Assembly (NCBI GenBank): GCA_003254925.1
Contig: QANZ01036432.1
Location: 1-64,000 of the forward strand
Source: Chamaecrista fasciculata
Lineage: Eukaryota; Streptophyta; Magnoliopsida; Fabales; Fabaceae
Direction: 5' to 3'
Length of the DNA: 64,000 nt
A program made the translations under genes and the position numbers. Below, piece by piece: positions 33,888 through 45,926 of this stretch. Under the pieces are notes generated by a model that saw only the letters and a list, made by a program, of their open reading frames with translations, made no database searches and was not told the DNA's origin. Numbering within the stretch: position 1 is the stretch's first letter; each line of letters opens with the position of its first letter.

Positions 33888-35310
33888 CAAGATTCGCAAG
33901 CATCATATGATTCAAAATCAAATGAGCTTAGAAGTCCATCTTTATAGAGCTTCTCTAGGCGTTTCTCGTTTATATGGCCTAAACGACAATGCCAAATGTA
34001 CGTAGGATTCCATTCGTTAATCTTGATACTTTTGGTATCAACGTTATAGATATTGTTATCGTGTTGTCATTCTAATTTTAAGACGTAATGATTATCTTGC
34101 AAATCACCATAAGCAAATAAAACATTGTCTTTATAAATAGAACATCTTCCATTGCCGTTTACAGATGTAAAACCTTCCTTATCCAAATAAGAAAGGGAAA
34201 TAATGTTTGAACTCAATGAAGGTACATAATAACAATTATTCAAAATGAAAATAAGCCCAAAGGGCAACACAAGCTCGTATGTTCCCACAGCAACAGCAGC
34301 AACTCTTGCTCCATTGCCCACACGTAAGTCCACCTCGCTTCTGTCCAGCTTTTTACTGTCTCTAAGACCATGGACATTTGTACAAATGTGAGAACCACAT
34401 GCTGTATCTAATACCCAAGTGGTTAAAGTAGAAAAGTGAACATCTATAACAAAGATACCTGAAGTAGAGACCTCATCGCTCTTCATCTTCTTTTGATCTT
34501 CCAAATACAATTTGCAATTTCTTTTCCAATGTCATGGCTTTTGGCAGAAAAAGCAATTCGCATCCTTTGAAGGCTTCGCCTTCTTGGCAGGTTGTGGGTT
34601 AGGCGTATCCCCTGGCTTGGTCTCACCAACTGGGGCTTTACCCTTCCTCTTTCTTTTGCCCTTCCCTTTCCCCTGGTTTTTCTAAACAATCAAGATTGCA
34701 TCAGGCGCCTTTTTAATGGATGCCTCAGCAGTCTTGAGCATCCCATGCAGCTTGATTTCTCCATTCCATTCATATTGAAGTTCATGACAAACTGGTCATA
34801 ACTTCTAGGCAGCGAGTTCAGGATCAAATCCGTCGCAAGCTCTGAAGTAATGGGAAATCCCAGCCTACTAAGGTGATCTATGTACCCCTTCATCTTCAAG
34901 ACGTGGGTACTAATGGATCCACCATCAGCCATCTTGCAAGAGTGTAGAGCCTTAATGGTCTCAAACCTCTCTTGCCTAGCCTGTTGTTGGAACATTTCCT
35001 TGAGATGCGTGACCATCTCAAAAGCCGTCAACATTTCCATGTTCTTTTGCATCTCTGGAACCATTGTGGCTAGCATCAGGCAAGCAACGTCCACAGAGTC
35101 ATTGAAGTGCTTCTCATAAGCAGTTCTTTGAGAACTTGGAGCGTCGTTGGCAGGCTCTTCAGGGGGAGGGTTTTCTAGGACATAAAGCTTCCTTTCTTGG
35201 GTGAGAACAATTCTCAAATTATGAAACAAGTCAAGGAAGTTCGTCCCATTTAACTTATCCTTCTCAATGATAGATCGCAGTGATAACGCTGAACTTATAT
35301 TGTTTGCCAT
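33888..35310 (-). pseudogene. Copia A gag, protease and zinc-binding part
   Basis: The gag frame starts at 35310 (MANNISSALSLRSIIEKDKL) and runs 206 codons through a UBN2-type capsid region (FETIKALHSCKMADGGSIST, TDLILNSLPRSYDQFVMNFN), then frameshifts after MNGMEKS. A basic zinc-knuckle region (34689-34483; CFFCQ) has a stop, with TGA for the expected Gly or Ser. The protease frame (34510-34067) has WVLDTACGSHICTNV and ends at a stop after YVLKLE. The GAG-pre-integrase part continues to the copia B junction. Several stops mark it inactive. It keeps the gag segment that the B complex copy has lost. Confidence 0.85.
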
Positions 35311-36733
35311 GATTCTACAATTAAGAGATGAAAGTTAATTAGCAAAAAGGTCCACCATTTTATAAAACCCAGCAAAATTATTATTAGTGGCTAAGATCCT
35401 TATTTCACCAAAGTTTACCTTCGCTTGGGCGATAATGCAAGCTTAGGTTATTTAGGTAGGTAACTCTTTACCAATCACATCACATGTGACTGTATCATCG
35501 TATGATACTTATTATGGCATGTTTATCCCATCTAATGCCTTGAGGTCCAAATCCGATTTGATAACCCCATTAAGTCACACAACAAAACTTGTGAATGGCC
35601 AAACTTAAAACAATGAGGCGAAAGCCCAACCCTATATTATCACGGCCCATCAAACACGTGTAGCTTGGGCTATCACCGAATCCAATAAACCAATATTTCA
35701 ATAAGGCATCGCGTTGAATCTTCCATTCACCCGTGTCTCCTCAAGATAAAAGTAGATACGTGTAGCTTGGGCTATCACTGCTCCACAATGATCGAGATTT
35801 TAACAGGGTGTTTTATTGATGGCATAAAACTTAAGATTTTATAAGGGTTCAATTTTATTTCAATTTTGATTCAATTTTAAATTCAATTTTAAAATTAAAC
35901 GAGTGTGCCAAGTGTTTATCCCCATGTATCATATACATATAAACACATGCACGAATTTTGTATCTTATACAAAATCCTTCGCTCGTATCGAATACGTGGT
36001 TGTGCGTAAAAATATAAAACTTGCATGTTAAAATCACGAACCCTAAACATAAATCTAGCGCCAATTTGTATCATATACAAAAACTAAATGCATAAAATAA
36101 CCATGTTTGGATATGACTCATCTACCCTAAATTCCCTCAAGCCAATAAGAGAATCTTTCTAAAAGAAAAGGAAAAATTACATTGGGAAACCTCATTTGAA
36201 CATATGAGGGGAGTGAGGTGAGAAAAGAAATTACATCAAGAATTTAGGGAGACTACACGCAGGCCGTATTTACCAAAATAAGAGCTAGAGCCATATCCAA
36301 CACCATACTCATACATGAACAATTCATATAAATATATTCACGGCATCAACATTCAACAACACCAAAAAAATGACTTTTGATTGTGTTCAATTAGGGTTTG
36401 TGTAATTAACATGCCTTCTTGAAAAATAAGTCTTCCATCAATAATTCAAGATTTCAAGAATCATATTCAAGAAGTCGAATCTATTGACCCAAAATTTATC
36501 AATTCATAATTTATAATTTTCGGCCAAGACCTATACTTTTCAAGAAAATTTTAAATCAATCAAATTGATTACCTTATGTATCAAATACATAAATTTGCAC
36601 CATTCTTAGATTAGGTTAAAATCGTGTGGTGGATAATCACAAAAATTTTAGCGAATTGAATGAAAAACGGTAAACGTACAAACATACATCAACATGTATA
36701 TCCACAAAACTAGCATAAACAGACAGATAGCGT
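35311..36733 (-). other. Copia A leader
   Basis: This non-coding leader is homologous to 27298-28810. It has two copies of the CGTGTAGCTTGGGCTATCAC motif (about 35657 and 35759). I see no gene. Confidence 0.65.
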
Positions 36734-36746
36734 GGCTCTGATACCA
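36734..36746 (-). promoter_or_regulatory. Primer-binding site for initiator tRNA-Met (copia A)
   Basis: The minus strand reads TGGTATCAGAGCC, one base from the 5' LTR. Confidence 0.9.
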
Positions 36747-36747
36747 C

Positions 36748-38863
36748 TGTTGGAGATTATGGTGCAAAACGCAGCGGAAAGGTAAAATTTAAAAATTTTA
36801 TAATCTCCTCCAAAGGATCCACTACTTGTGTTTATACCAGAGAGAAAAGACGTTTACCTAAATCAGACGGTTGCTTTGAAAATCGCAATTCCAAGAAGTC
36901 CACAGACTCGTGTCCTTCCTCTGCCGGTGATCCACACGAACAGTTTGGCAGATACTCAGGTGCTAGCCTCCAATCTCTTCTCCAAGAGATTTCGGGAACC
37001 GATCTACAATCTTGGAATTTCAAGAACACTTCTTGAAACCTCCAAGAACAAAGTGGCGCACTACCAAGAAACAAATTCTTGGCCACACAACTCTAGGGTT
37101 TTCGCTTCTCACTCTTCCTCACACACCCAATTCGACTTTTGCCCTCACTTTTAGGGTTAGGTCGAACTATTCTTCCTCGCTCTTGTTAGGCGACTTGTGT
37201 GTGTATTTATAGAGTCTCACTCTTGAAAATAGGGAATTACTAATCTAATTAGGGAATCCCCAAATCTTGATTATAAAATTACATTAATATTATAATTCAA
37301 GATTAAAAGGAAATCTCAATTTAAATTTCAAGATCATATCTTGAAATCCAAATCTTGAAAGCACACTTCCCATTGGTTGGAGTGAGTCAAGAGGATTTGA
37401 ATTCTTAATTAAAATATTACATTAATATCTTAACTTAAAATTCAAAATGCATTCTTGAAATTCAAAATCCAAGATCAAATCTTGCATTTGATCCTCCAAG
37501 AATGCGCCACTTGGTAGTTTGTTTTATAGGAATTAAATAAATAAGAAAACAATCCTAACTCTTAGGAAGTTATAACCAACTTATTAATTTCCTTGACAAA
37601 TTGAATTAAAATATTACCCTAATATCTTAATTCATATTTGAATCTTGAATTCAAATTTAAATATTGAATTCAAATTAACAAAATTATATTTCATTAATTA
37701 ATTCAAGAGTGAGGCGCCACTTCCTCATCTTGTTATCCAATATTAGAGAATTTAATAAATCAATAATCCCCTAACTCTTAAGGAGACTTGGTCAATTCAT
37801 TATCTCCTAATATTTTAAACAAGAATTCAATTGTAAATAGATTAATCAAATTAACTATTTAACAATTAATATATATATACTTGTCTAACAAACTTAAATA
37901 CTACAAATGTAGATTTTATTTAAGACGACTTCATGTCCTAAGACATTCAACTATGTCTTAAATTGTGTCACTAAAGTGACTCACGAATTAAACCCTAATT
38001 CGTGTCCCATTACAGTATCTTGGTCCTGCTCATGTGTGACCCAACAAGCCTCATGTGAAATTGGCAGCAAGCCATCTCTATGACTCATAAGTCGAGAGCG
38101 GACTCTAGCAAGCCATCACGACTACCCAAAACACGTGAGTTATCGCTTTAACATAAACGATTTAACCTTAGTACCACCTTGTCATAATCCCTATTGTCAC
38201 ACGATATTTTGGTCATGGATAAGGCATGGGTAAATCATCCTTGTAATCCAAACCATAACTTTCTCAATTCCTTGAGTTAGTCCCATTACCCTGTGTGGCC
38301 ACACATTCCTTGGACAAACTCATTGAGGGGCCAAGTCAAATATCTCCCATCTTAATGAGGGACAAAATTCCTTATTGGTCAACCACATTCCTCAGCACGG
38401 CAAACAACTAAACTCGTACCTAGCCTGTATGGCTACCCTGTTACGGGCAACGTTGGACTAGGCAAAAGTTCAGCATCTACAACGCCGGAATAATGAAGAC
38501 CTCAGGTCTAAGGGCATCGTGACAGGTGTACAGGAGAGACTAGCTTATGATTAAACCCATGCAGGACTCTCCGGGTCAGTCCAGCAACTTGTAATCCATT
38601 ACATAATTGCACCATGACTCTCGTGAAGCATCTCATGCGTGTATCTCTATACACCGAACTCATGCTGGTCTTAGTTCATTCATGTTCCCACGTGAATAAT
38701 CGACCAGGGACAGTTTAGAATAATTATCACATAATTAATCAAGGATTGTTATCACAGTAAACATGCCAATAATATGATAACAACATAATTTATCATCCAT
38801 AAATCAGTCAAACAATATGTTCATACATATAAAATGATTGGCCCTAGGGCACAATCTCCATCA
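36748..38863 (-). repeat. Copia A 5' LTR (2,116 bp)
   Basis: It runs TGTTGGAGATTATGGTGC to CATCA and is followed by the target duplication ATTCT (38864-38868). A TATA box (minus TATAAATA) is at 37204-37211. It is full length, unlike the deleted 3' LTR at 18118. Confidence 0.9.
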
Positions 38864-41248
38864 ATTCTTGCAGGAGAAATGCCCACCTCAGTAACCTATC
38901 CTTTGAATGGGGCTTGGTCCATAGAAATTTCATGGCTGCATGGTCAGTGAAAACAATAACTTTAGAATTCAATAGATATGGTCTAAATTTTTCCAAAGCG
39001 TATACCACCGCATATAATTCCTTTTCAGTCGTGGTATAATTCACTTGAGCCGGGACAAGGGTGGAAGAAGCATATGCAATCACCCTTGGCAACTTGTTTT
39101 CCCGCTGCCCTAACATGGCACCTACTGCAAAGTTAGATGCATCACATGAAATTTCAAACGGTAAGTTCCAATCAGGAGCAGCTAAAATAGGAGGAGAAAT
39201 TAAAGAAGCCTTAAGATTGTCAAAAGCAATTTTGCAAGAGTCATCAAAGACAAAATCGGCAACTTTTATAAGCAACCTGCATGCCCCAAGAAGGATCGAA
39301 CCTCCTTGAGAATAGTAGGGTACGGGAGAGTTTCAATAACATCAATTTTTGGTCTATCCACTTCTATTCCTTTCTTTGAGATCAAGTGACCTAAAACAAT
39401 GCCACGGTCAACCATAAAATGACATTTTTCAAAGTTTAAAATTAAGCTCTTTTCAATGCATCGTTTCAAAACTTTTCTTAAATGATTTAAACAAACCTCA
39501 AAGGAATCACCATATACTGTGAAGTCGTCCATGAAAACTTCCATGCTATCCTCAAGGAAGTCATTGAAAATGGCTTGCATGCATCTCTGGAAGGTGCCTG
39601 GGGCGTTGCAAAGGCCAAAGGGCATCCTCCTATATGAGAAAGTTTCAAACGGGCACATGAATGTGGTCTTCTCTTGATCTTTCGGAGCAATAGGGACCTG
39701 AAAATAACCTGAAAAACCATCGAAGAAACAATAGTGCGATTTCCCTGCAAGTATTTCAAGCATTTGATCAATAAAAGGAAGAGGAAAATGATCTTTTCGC
39801 GTTGCTTCATTAAGTTTTCTATAATCAATGCAAACGCGCCACGAGTTTTGCACTCGTGTGGGAATCAGCTCATCTTTCTCATTTTTTACAACAGTTATTC
39901 CACTCTTCTTTGGAACAACTTGCACAGGACTCACCCATTTACTATAATAGATAGGGTAAATAATACCCGCGCTAAGGAGTTTAGAAACCTCCTTTTTAAC
40001 GACATCTAAGATTAGAGGATTTAACCTTCTTTGTGGCTGTCTTCTTGGCTTACTCTCATTCTCTAAAAGGATTCGGTGAGTGCAAATGGCAGGGTTTATG
40101 CCAGGTATATCTACTAAAGACCAACCTAAAGCTCCCCTATGTTCTCTCAACACCTCAATTAATCTCGACTCTTCTTCCCTAGAAAGACTACTAGAAATAA
40201 TCACTGGTAACTTCTCATTTTCTTCCAGGAAAGCATACTTGAGGTTAGAGGGTAAACTTTCAAGCTCAAGGGTGGGTGGTTTAATAATAGAAGGGATGAG
40301 CTGAGTAACTTCTAAAGAGGAAAGGATACACTCCCCCACACTTTTAGGAATAGTGCCCACACTATTGCAATCCAGAACGTCGTTGACTTCCTTGTCATAA
40401 ACATGGTCATCCACCTCTACATGGTTATCTATACAAACATCATGTAAGAATTTGATAGAATGAGACAAAACGTTGAATTGCATAGAATTGTCAGAGGAGG
40501 AGTCAGAGTTAGGGATTGAGCTTGTTGGCTCGTCTCCAGAGTTTACAGGATTGGAGGTCTCAGAATTCTCCAACGGTTCCTCACTGATGCCAACAGAAGA
40601 TAGAGTATTGCGATCTTGAGTAGAATCTTCAGCAACAGCAATGCATACACATGGAACACTAGAGCTCTTGCTAGAGCTAGCATTAGTAGCGACCATTTGA
40701 TTATCATAAACATAATCGATTTGTGCTAAGTTTGATGGAGGTACGTGACTAGTACTATCAACTATCGAGTAGTTGAAATTAGTCTCATTGCCTCCACAAG
40801 CACAAATATCAGGTGGAGAAAAGAACAAAAGAAAAGGGGAAGCGAGATAATCATTGGTTAGTTTAAAATCACACAAATACATATCAGGTGAAGACCAATA
40901 ATCATCTTCTCCACACGCATTGATAGAATTCAGATCTAGTAGAGAATAATCCTCATATGGGAATTTCATTGCCTTATACATATTAAAAGAGATCTTTTGA
41001 TCTCCCACCTCCATTTTAATCATGTCGTCTTTCATACTAATCAGAGTATTAGCAGTCCTCAAGAACGGTCTCCCCAAAATCAATGTTGTCTCATTAGACA
41101 CTCCATTGCTCATATCAAGCACATAAAAATCAGCGGGAAAAACAAGATCCTTTACTTTTACTAACACATCCTCAACTATGCCTATTGGGTGTCTAATTGT
41201 CTTATCAGCTAGCTGTAGCACCGTACCAGTTTCTCTTGCAGAATTCAT
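38864..41248 (-). pseudogene. G2 protease remnant, reverse transcriptase and RNase H
   Basis: The frame at 41248-39266 (660 codons) starts after the lost protease active site with the retropepsin C-terminus (TTLILGRPFLRTANTLI), passes a long acidic linker, and contains an apparently complete reverse transcriptase: VCIDYRKLNEATRKDHFPLP, FFDGFSGYFQVPIAPKDQ, MPFGLCNAPGTFQRCM and the catalytic FMDDFTVYG. The usual YxDD is FMDD, as in Athila. After SFLGHAG about 20 codons are missing and the frame shifts. RNase H (39275-38864) has Asp in CDASN, Glu in TTEKEL and Asp in FTDHAA. It is cut by copia A after RWAFLLQE. RNase H continues at 18117. Confidence 0.87.
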
Positions 41249-42081
41249 TCCTAAGGACTCGTATTGTCAATGGAATGGTGCATGGAATGGTGAATGATCC
41301 AGGGTCTTGACATTTAATTGGTAGTTGAGGTTTAAAAAGCGCAGAGACATTTGAACTAACCTGAATTCGCTCATTAGGCTTAACTTTCCTCTTATTAGTG
41401 CACAAATCTTTAAGAAACTTAGCATATTTAGGCACTTTGTGAATCAAATCTAGTAGAGGAATATTTACTTCTAATTTACTGAAAAGATATAGAATTTCTT
41501 TATCCTGCTTCTCATCATGTTGTTTTCTACTTTTCAAATATGAAGAATGAAAAGGAAGATCTTTAACACATACCTCTTTACCTTTATCCTCGCAAGGTTG
41601 GGGCGGTGCTGCTTCAGTTCGAGAAGGTTGAGCTAGTGATGAGGATGATTGAGCTGGTTCAACCTCAGCTTGGCTTGGAATGTGCTCTTCCATGGGTTCA
41701 TCTTCAGGTTCATCAACCACTTGAGCCTCTTGCTCAACCTGCTTGGGGTGTGGGTCAGGAAGTTCTTTCCCACTCCTCAGGTTTATAGCATTTAATGCCT
41801 TGGGGTTGATGACAATGTTGGAAAGCATGCCTCCACTAGATTGGGCTTGATGGTTATTGATGGAGTTGGAAATTTGAGTGACATATCCGCTCAAATTCTC
41901 GTGCTTGGATTTTATCATCTCTAATTCCTAGAAACGAGCGTTGATGTTATTCGTCATATTTCCCATGCCTCCTCTCATGTTCCCTATGTCTCCTCTCATG
42001 TTCCCCATCTCTCCTTTCATGTTCCCCATCTCCTCTTTCACTTCCTTTTTACTTTCTTGGATGGCCTTGAGTAGTACTTGG
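41205..42081 (-). pseudogene. G2 gag, C-terminal part and protease start
   Basis: From 42081 the frame reads GAYNSQHQVLLKAIQESKKE, then a seven-residue repeat (MGNMKGE, MGNMRGD, IGNMRGG, MGNMTNN), and stops after NINARF (41928). The next frame (41918-41205) has the gag-protease linker (LNAINLRSGKELPDP, EILYLFSKLEVNIPLLDLIH, KCQDPGSFTIPCTI). After that a deletion removed the Asp-Leu-Gly-Ala-Ser active site and shifted the frame. A copia LTR interrupts gag at 42082. It is inactive. Confidence 0.8.
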
Positions 42082-42822
42082 TGTTGGGAATTGTAGGCGC
42101 CTAACGCAGCAGAAGCAAATATAAAATTAAAATAAAACACGCTAGGTCCTAAAATTCCCGAACGGATCCGCTAGCAGAATTTAAAACTTTTATACATAGT
42201 GGTATACCTCATGAGTTTCAATCGATTGGTTGAACAAGGCGTGTCCAAGGAGCCCACTCCCAGCGTTCTCCCTCTGCCAGTCCACACGAACAGTTTCTTC
42301 GGGCACCAAGGTGCTAGCCTTCAGTTCTTTTCTCCAAAAGAACTAGGGACCAATCTACAGTGTATTTGAACTCAAGAACTCCTTCTTGATTCAAACTCCA
42401 AAAGTGACGCATGAGAAGAAACCCCAAACAAGAACTCCTTCTTGCCTTTTCTTCTCTCACAAACCCTAATTTGGTAACCTCAAGTCGATTTTCCTAACTC
42501 TTAGGCAAAGTCGACTTTTCCTTCTCAACTCTTGAGAACCAAATTTTCTTCACTTGGAAGAACAGGGTTTTTGTTTCAAGATGGCGATTTTCTCTCTTCA
42601 CAACTCTTGGAAGAAAACCAAAAACTCACCAAAATGAATTGTCACACTATGCTAGGCGCCTAGCCCTAGCATATATAATTATTTTTAGAGCATTATTATA
42701 ATTCTAAATTATAATAATAATGGCTTCATGACTTGAATTTTAATTTATAATATTACCATAATATTAAATTTAAATTCAAATCGTAATCTTAGAGAATCAA
42801 TTTGAGAGATCAAATCTCCCCA
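42082..42822 (-). mobile_element. Copia LTR, second subfamily, running into the gap
   Basis: It begins TGTTGGGAATTGTAGGCGCC and matches the reverse complement of the end of the plus-strand LTR at 89-2144 (GGCGCCTAGGATTCCCAACA). It is inserted in G2 gag. The rest, and any internal region, lies in the N gap. Confidence 0.82.
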
Positions 42823-43716
42823 NNNNNNNNNNNNNNNNNNNNNNNNNNNNNNNNNNNNNNNNNNNNNNNNNNNNNNNNNNNNNNNNNNNNNNNNNNNNNN
42901 NNNNNNNNNNNNNNNNNNNNNNNNNNNNNNNNNNNNNNNNNNNNNNNNNNNNNNNNNNNNNNNNNNNNNNNNNNNNNNNNNNNNNNNNNNNNNNNNNNNN
43001 NNNNNNNNNNNNNNNNNNNNNNNNNNNNNNNNNNNNNNNNNNNNNNNNNNNNNNNNNNNNNNNNNNNNNNNNNNNNNNNNNNNNNNNNNNNNNNNNNNNN
43101 NNNNNNNNNNNNNNNNNNNNNNNNNNNNNNNNNNNNNNNNNNNNNNNNNNNNNNNNNNNNNNNNNNNNNNNNNNNNNNNNNNNNNNNNNNNNNNNNNNNN
43201 NNNNNNNNNNNNNNNNNNNNNNNNNNNNNNNNNNNNNNNNNNNNNNNNNNNNNNNNNNNNNNNNNNNNNNNNNNNNNNNNNNNNNNNNNNNNNNNNNNNN
43301 NNNNNNNNNNNNNNNNNNNNNNNNNNNNNNNNNNNNNNNNNNNNNNNNNNNNNNNNNNNNNNNNNNNNNNNNNNNNNNNNNNNNNNNNNNNNNNNNNNNN
43401 NNNNNNNNNNNNNNNNNNNNNNNNNNNNNNNNNNNNNNNNNNNNNNNNNNNNNNNNNNNNNNNNNNNNNNNNNNNNNNNNNNNNNNNNNNNNNNNNNNNN
43501 NNNNNNNNNNNNNNNNNNNNNNNNNNNNNNNNNNNNNNNNNNNNNNNNNNNNNNNNNNNNNNNNNNNNNNNNNNNNNNNNNNNNNNNNNNNNNNNNNNNN
43601 NNNNNNNNNNNNNNNNNNNNNNNNNNNNNNNNNNNNNNNNNNNNNNNNNNNNNNNNNNNNNNNNNNNNNNNNNNNNNNNNNNNNNNNNNNNNNNNNNNNN
43701 NNNNNNNNNNNNNNNN
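42823..43716. other. Assembly gap (894 N)
   Basis: The run of N separates the transposon block from host DNA. It hides the rest of a copia LTR and possibly the G2 5' end. Its true length is unknown. Confidence 0.95.
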
Positions 43717-44126
43717 ATAAACATGAACCAATCATCTTAGGTTCTCTCGTTGGTATCAGGCTTATTTTCAATTCGGAAGGATTACGCTATTAATCTCAAT
43801 TAAAACCAAAATTAAGACGAAAAATAGTTACGCTACATAAATCAAACTATCTTTCCATATCAGAATGAAGGTTCCACAATTCAGGTCAGAAAAAGTACAA
43901 CACAAAACTACATCCATACCCCGTAACAATACAATTTCTCTCATTCCTAAAAATCTTGCGGGAAAAACACAAATAAAAAGCTTGAAATCTTTCCCCTAGA
44001 TCAAATTTCTAGACACCCCAAGACACCGGCCAGGAAAATGAAGAAGGTAAAGGAAAGAAGCTAAAGAAACAAGAACTAAAAGAAAAAAAATAAAGCATCG
44101 TTCCGAGATCCGAAACAAGCTTTCAT
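43717..44126. other. Host DNA downstream of the 78-residue gene
   Basis: No ORF or repeat is recognisable. It probably holds the 3' untranslated region of the minus-strand gene that ends at 44127. Confidence 0.4.
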
Positions 44127-44523
44127 CTATCTGTGCGCCGTGACCAGAGTTTCAATGAATCTCAAACCATCAAATCTGGGAGCAAACTTGTCCGTCGTCG
44201 CAGATGAACTCGCCGTCGTCGAGGAATTACCGTGGTCTATTTGAACCATTCCATCCTGCACAATCAAAATCAAAATCGCACATCAATCAATCAATCACAG
44301 AATCTTGAGCAAGAAATCTCAGATCTCAACCAAGAAACAGTGAAATTCTCAAAGAAATCTGAGAATTGCACATTCGCACACACGATTCCCGCCAATAATA
44401 GAAGATATAGGTCTATACCTGATGAGAAATCTGAAGAGAAGAGGAGGAAGGAGACGACGAAACAGAGACGGCGGTGGCGGAAGCGGCGGCCACGTAGGCG
44501 GCGAGGAGGCCTGATTTCTTCAT
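44127..44523 (-). CDS. Conserved small plant protein of unknown function (78 aa, two exons)
   Basis: Exon 1 is 44523-44419 (35 codons, MKKSGLLAAYVAAASATAVS, then a serine-rich stretch ending ISHQ). The donor is CAG|GTATAG. Exon 2 is 44255-44127 (DGMVQIDHGNSSTTASS to the stop) after the acceptor TGTGCAG. Both splice sites are canonical and the phase is 0. The C-terminus DKFAPRFDGLRFIETLVTAH plus R is a strongly conserved ending I recognise from small uncharacterised plant proteins. The N-terminus is hydrophobic and Ala-rich and could be a signal or transit segment. A longer upstream in-frame ATG exists at 44730, but it would add TATA-region sequence, so I prefer 44523. The function is unknown. 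Confidence 0.72.
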
Positions 44524-44671
44524 GTCTTGTCGGAGAAAGAGAGCGGTGGAGAGGCGATTGGTGTCTGTGTCGTCGATACTTTTTTTATGATTTTCTCGCG
44601 CAAGAAACGGTAGGAAAGAGAGAGAAAATTTAGGAGAGAAAGCGTGAGAAAATTTTGGGGCTTTGACGGCA

Positions 44672-44679
44672 TTTAAATA
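44672..44679 (-). promoter_or_regulatory. Probable TATA box of the 78-residue gene
   Basis: TATTTAAA on the minus strand lies about 150 bp before the chosen start codon. Confidence 0.5.
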
Positions 44680-44832
44680 GGAAGGATTCTTCAATTTCAA
44701 TAAAAAAAAAATTGAAATAATACGCGGCAACTATCCTCTGTCATCTACCATGTAAATTGCCACATTTGCCCTTCTTCCGAATTTTTAATTACTTAATATA
44801 AGAATTCAAATGTTTACGCATTTTTTTTTGGG

Positions 44833-45187
44833 AAGTACTAATTTAGTTCACAAATTTTATATCAATTGTTTTATACTGAATATTTTTTGTTATCAATTTC
44901 ATCCTCAATATTTTATAATTTGGTCAAATTTATCCTTTGAGTAATTTTTTTCAATAAATTAATGACAAACTACATTCTATTTTTCAATTTGAGTTAGGAT
45001 TTGACTTTTTTTTCTATTAATTTTACATTACATATCATTAGTCACATAGATCCTGTCATTAATATTTTGCTAAAGTAAGAACAAATGATAAAATTGACAA
45101 AAATGTGAAATATTGGGAACGAAATTAACAATAAAAAAATTGAAGATTAAATTGACAGTGTAAAAATTGAAGACGAAATTAATACTT
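44833..45187. repeat. Foldback element (MITE-like)
   Basis: The first 70 bp (from AAGTACTAATTTAGT) are an imperfect inverted repeat of the last 70 bp (ending ACGAAATTAATACTT). The inside is AT-rich and non-coding. I did not find a clear target duplication, so the class is open. Confidence 0.55.
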
Positions 45188-45926
45188 TTACCTTATTTTT
45201 ATTCTTTTTAGTCAACAATTATTGATTATTTTTTGGACACTATTAATATTCTATCTATTACAATTATTTCTATGCAAGGATTGAAATATAGATTTATTAG
45301 CCAAAACAGGAGAGCAATAGTGTAATAGGGATTGAAGAGAGGGGATATTTAGGTAAAAAGAGGAGATTTGTTCTAGAAGATGTTGGGTAGCTTCGAGAGG
45401 GGTAATTTAGTAATAGCAGTAGATTTGTTTAAAGGCTTTGAGCGGCTCGTCGGCGTTGATTTTTTGTTTTGTGGAGATGCCTTGCTTAGAAGTTAGTACT
45501 CAAACTGATAGGTTGATTTTTTTGGAACGGACCTATAAGAATGGGACACGTGGGTGGTAATGAATAAATGAACGAAGCATCACCGTTGTCACAAGTTCAT
45601 TTTCAGGCTGGTGCCTCGGTGGAGAGACTAATCAATTCAAATAGACACCTTCGAATGGAACCGCTCTACCATTTTACCATTCTACCCCTCTAAGATGCCT
45701 GACTATAAACAAATAAAAGATTTATTTTATTAATAATTTAATTGTAGAAATTTTTTTTTTGGCCAAATTGTAGAAATATTCAAAAAAATAAAATACGTTA
45801 GTATTAGTCTATTAGACTATTAATTGATTTATATAGCCAACATCATTTAACCAAAAATATTTTTTAATTGTTATTCTTGTTATATCTCATATCACTCAAG
45901 CATTTTTTTAGAAAGATTATTTTATT

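Larger units (their letters stand above)
18118..38863 (-). mobile_element. Copia A (Ty1/copia), inserted in G2 and itself interrupted
   Basis: It runs from a 3' LTR (18118-18984) through pol (to 21575), copia B (21576-33882), the rest of protease and gag (33888-35310), a leader and primer-binding site, and a 5' LTR (36748-38863). A perfect 5-bp target duplication (ATTCT) flanks it. The primer-binding site matches initiator tRNA-Met. Without copia B the element would be about 8.4 kb. Stops, frameshifts and a mutated RNase H residue show that it is inactive. The roughly 2-kb LTRs recall the Angela/SIRE part of the copia tree, but I cannot place the lineage firmly. Confidence 0.88.
4094..42081 (-). 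mobile_element. Athila-like Ty3/gypsy element G2, heavily interrupted
   Basis: Pieces in minus-strand order are gag (42081 to 41205), protease and reverse transcriptase (41248 to 39266), RNase H (39275 to 38864), integrase (18117 to 16729), 3' untranslated region (6066 to 5430) and 3' LTR (5429 to about 4094). They are separated by copia A (18118-38863) and gypsy G1 (about 6066-16728). The RNase H frame joins the integrase frame across copia A: RWAFLLQE at 38870 continues as EFDVEIRDRAGAENHVADHL at 18100, which proves they are one element. The catalytic box FMDD and the phrase VLGHLISKKGIEVD are typical of the Athila lineage. The element carries frameshifts and has lost its protease active site. 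Its 5' LTR is not visible and may lie in the N gap. Confidence 0.85.

Noticed and set aside
42745..43771. Long ORFs spanning the N gap
   Set aside because: Nearly all of their codons are N, so they carry no information.
44232..44633. 133-codon plus ORF
   Set aside because: It overlaps, on the opposite strand, a well-supported spliced gene, and its arginine runs come from reverse-complement serine codons.
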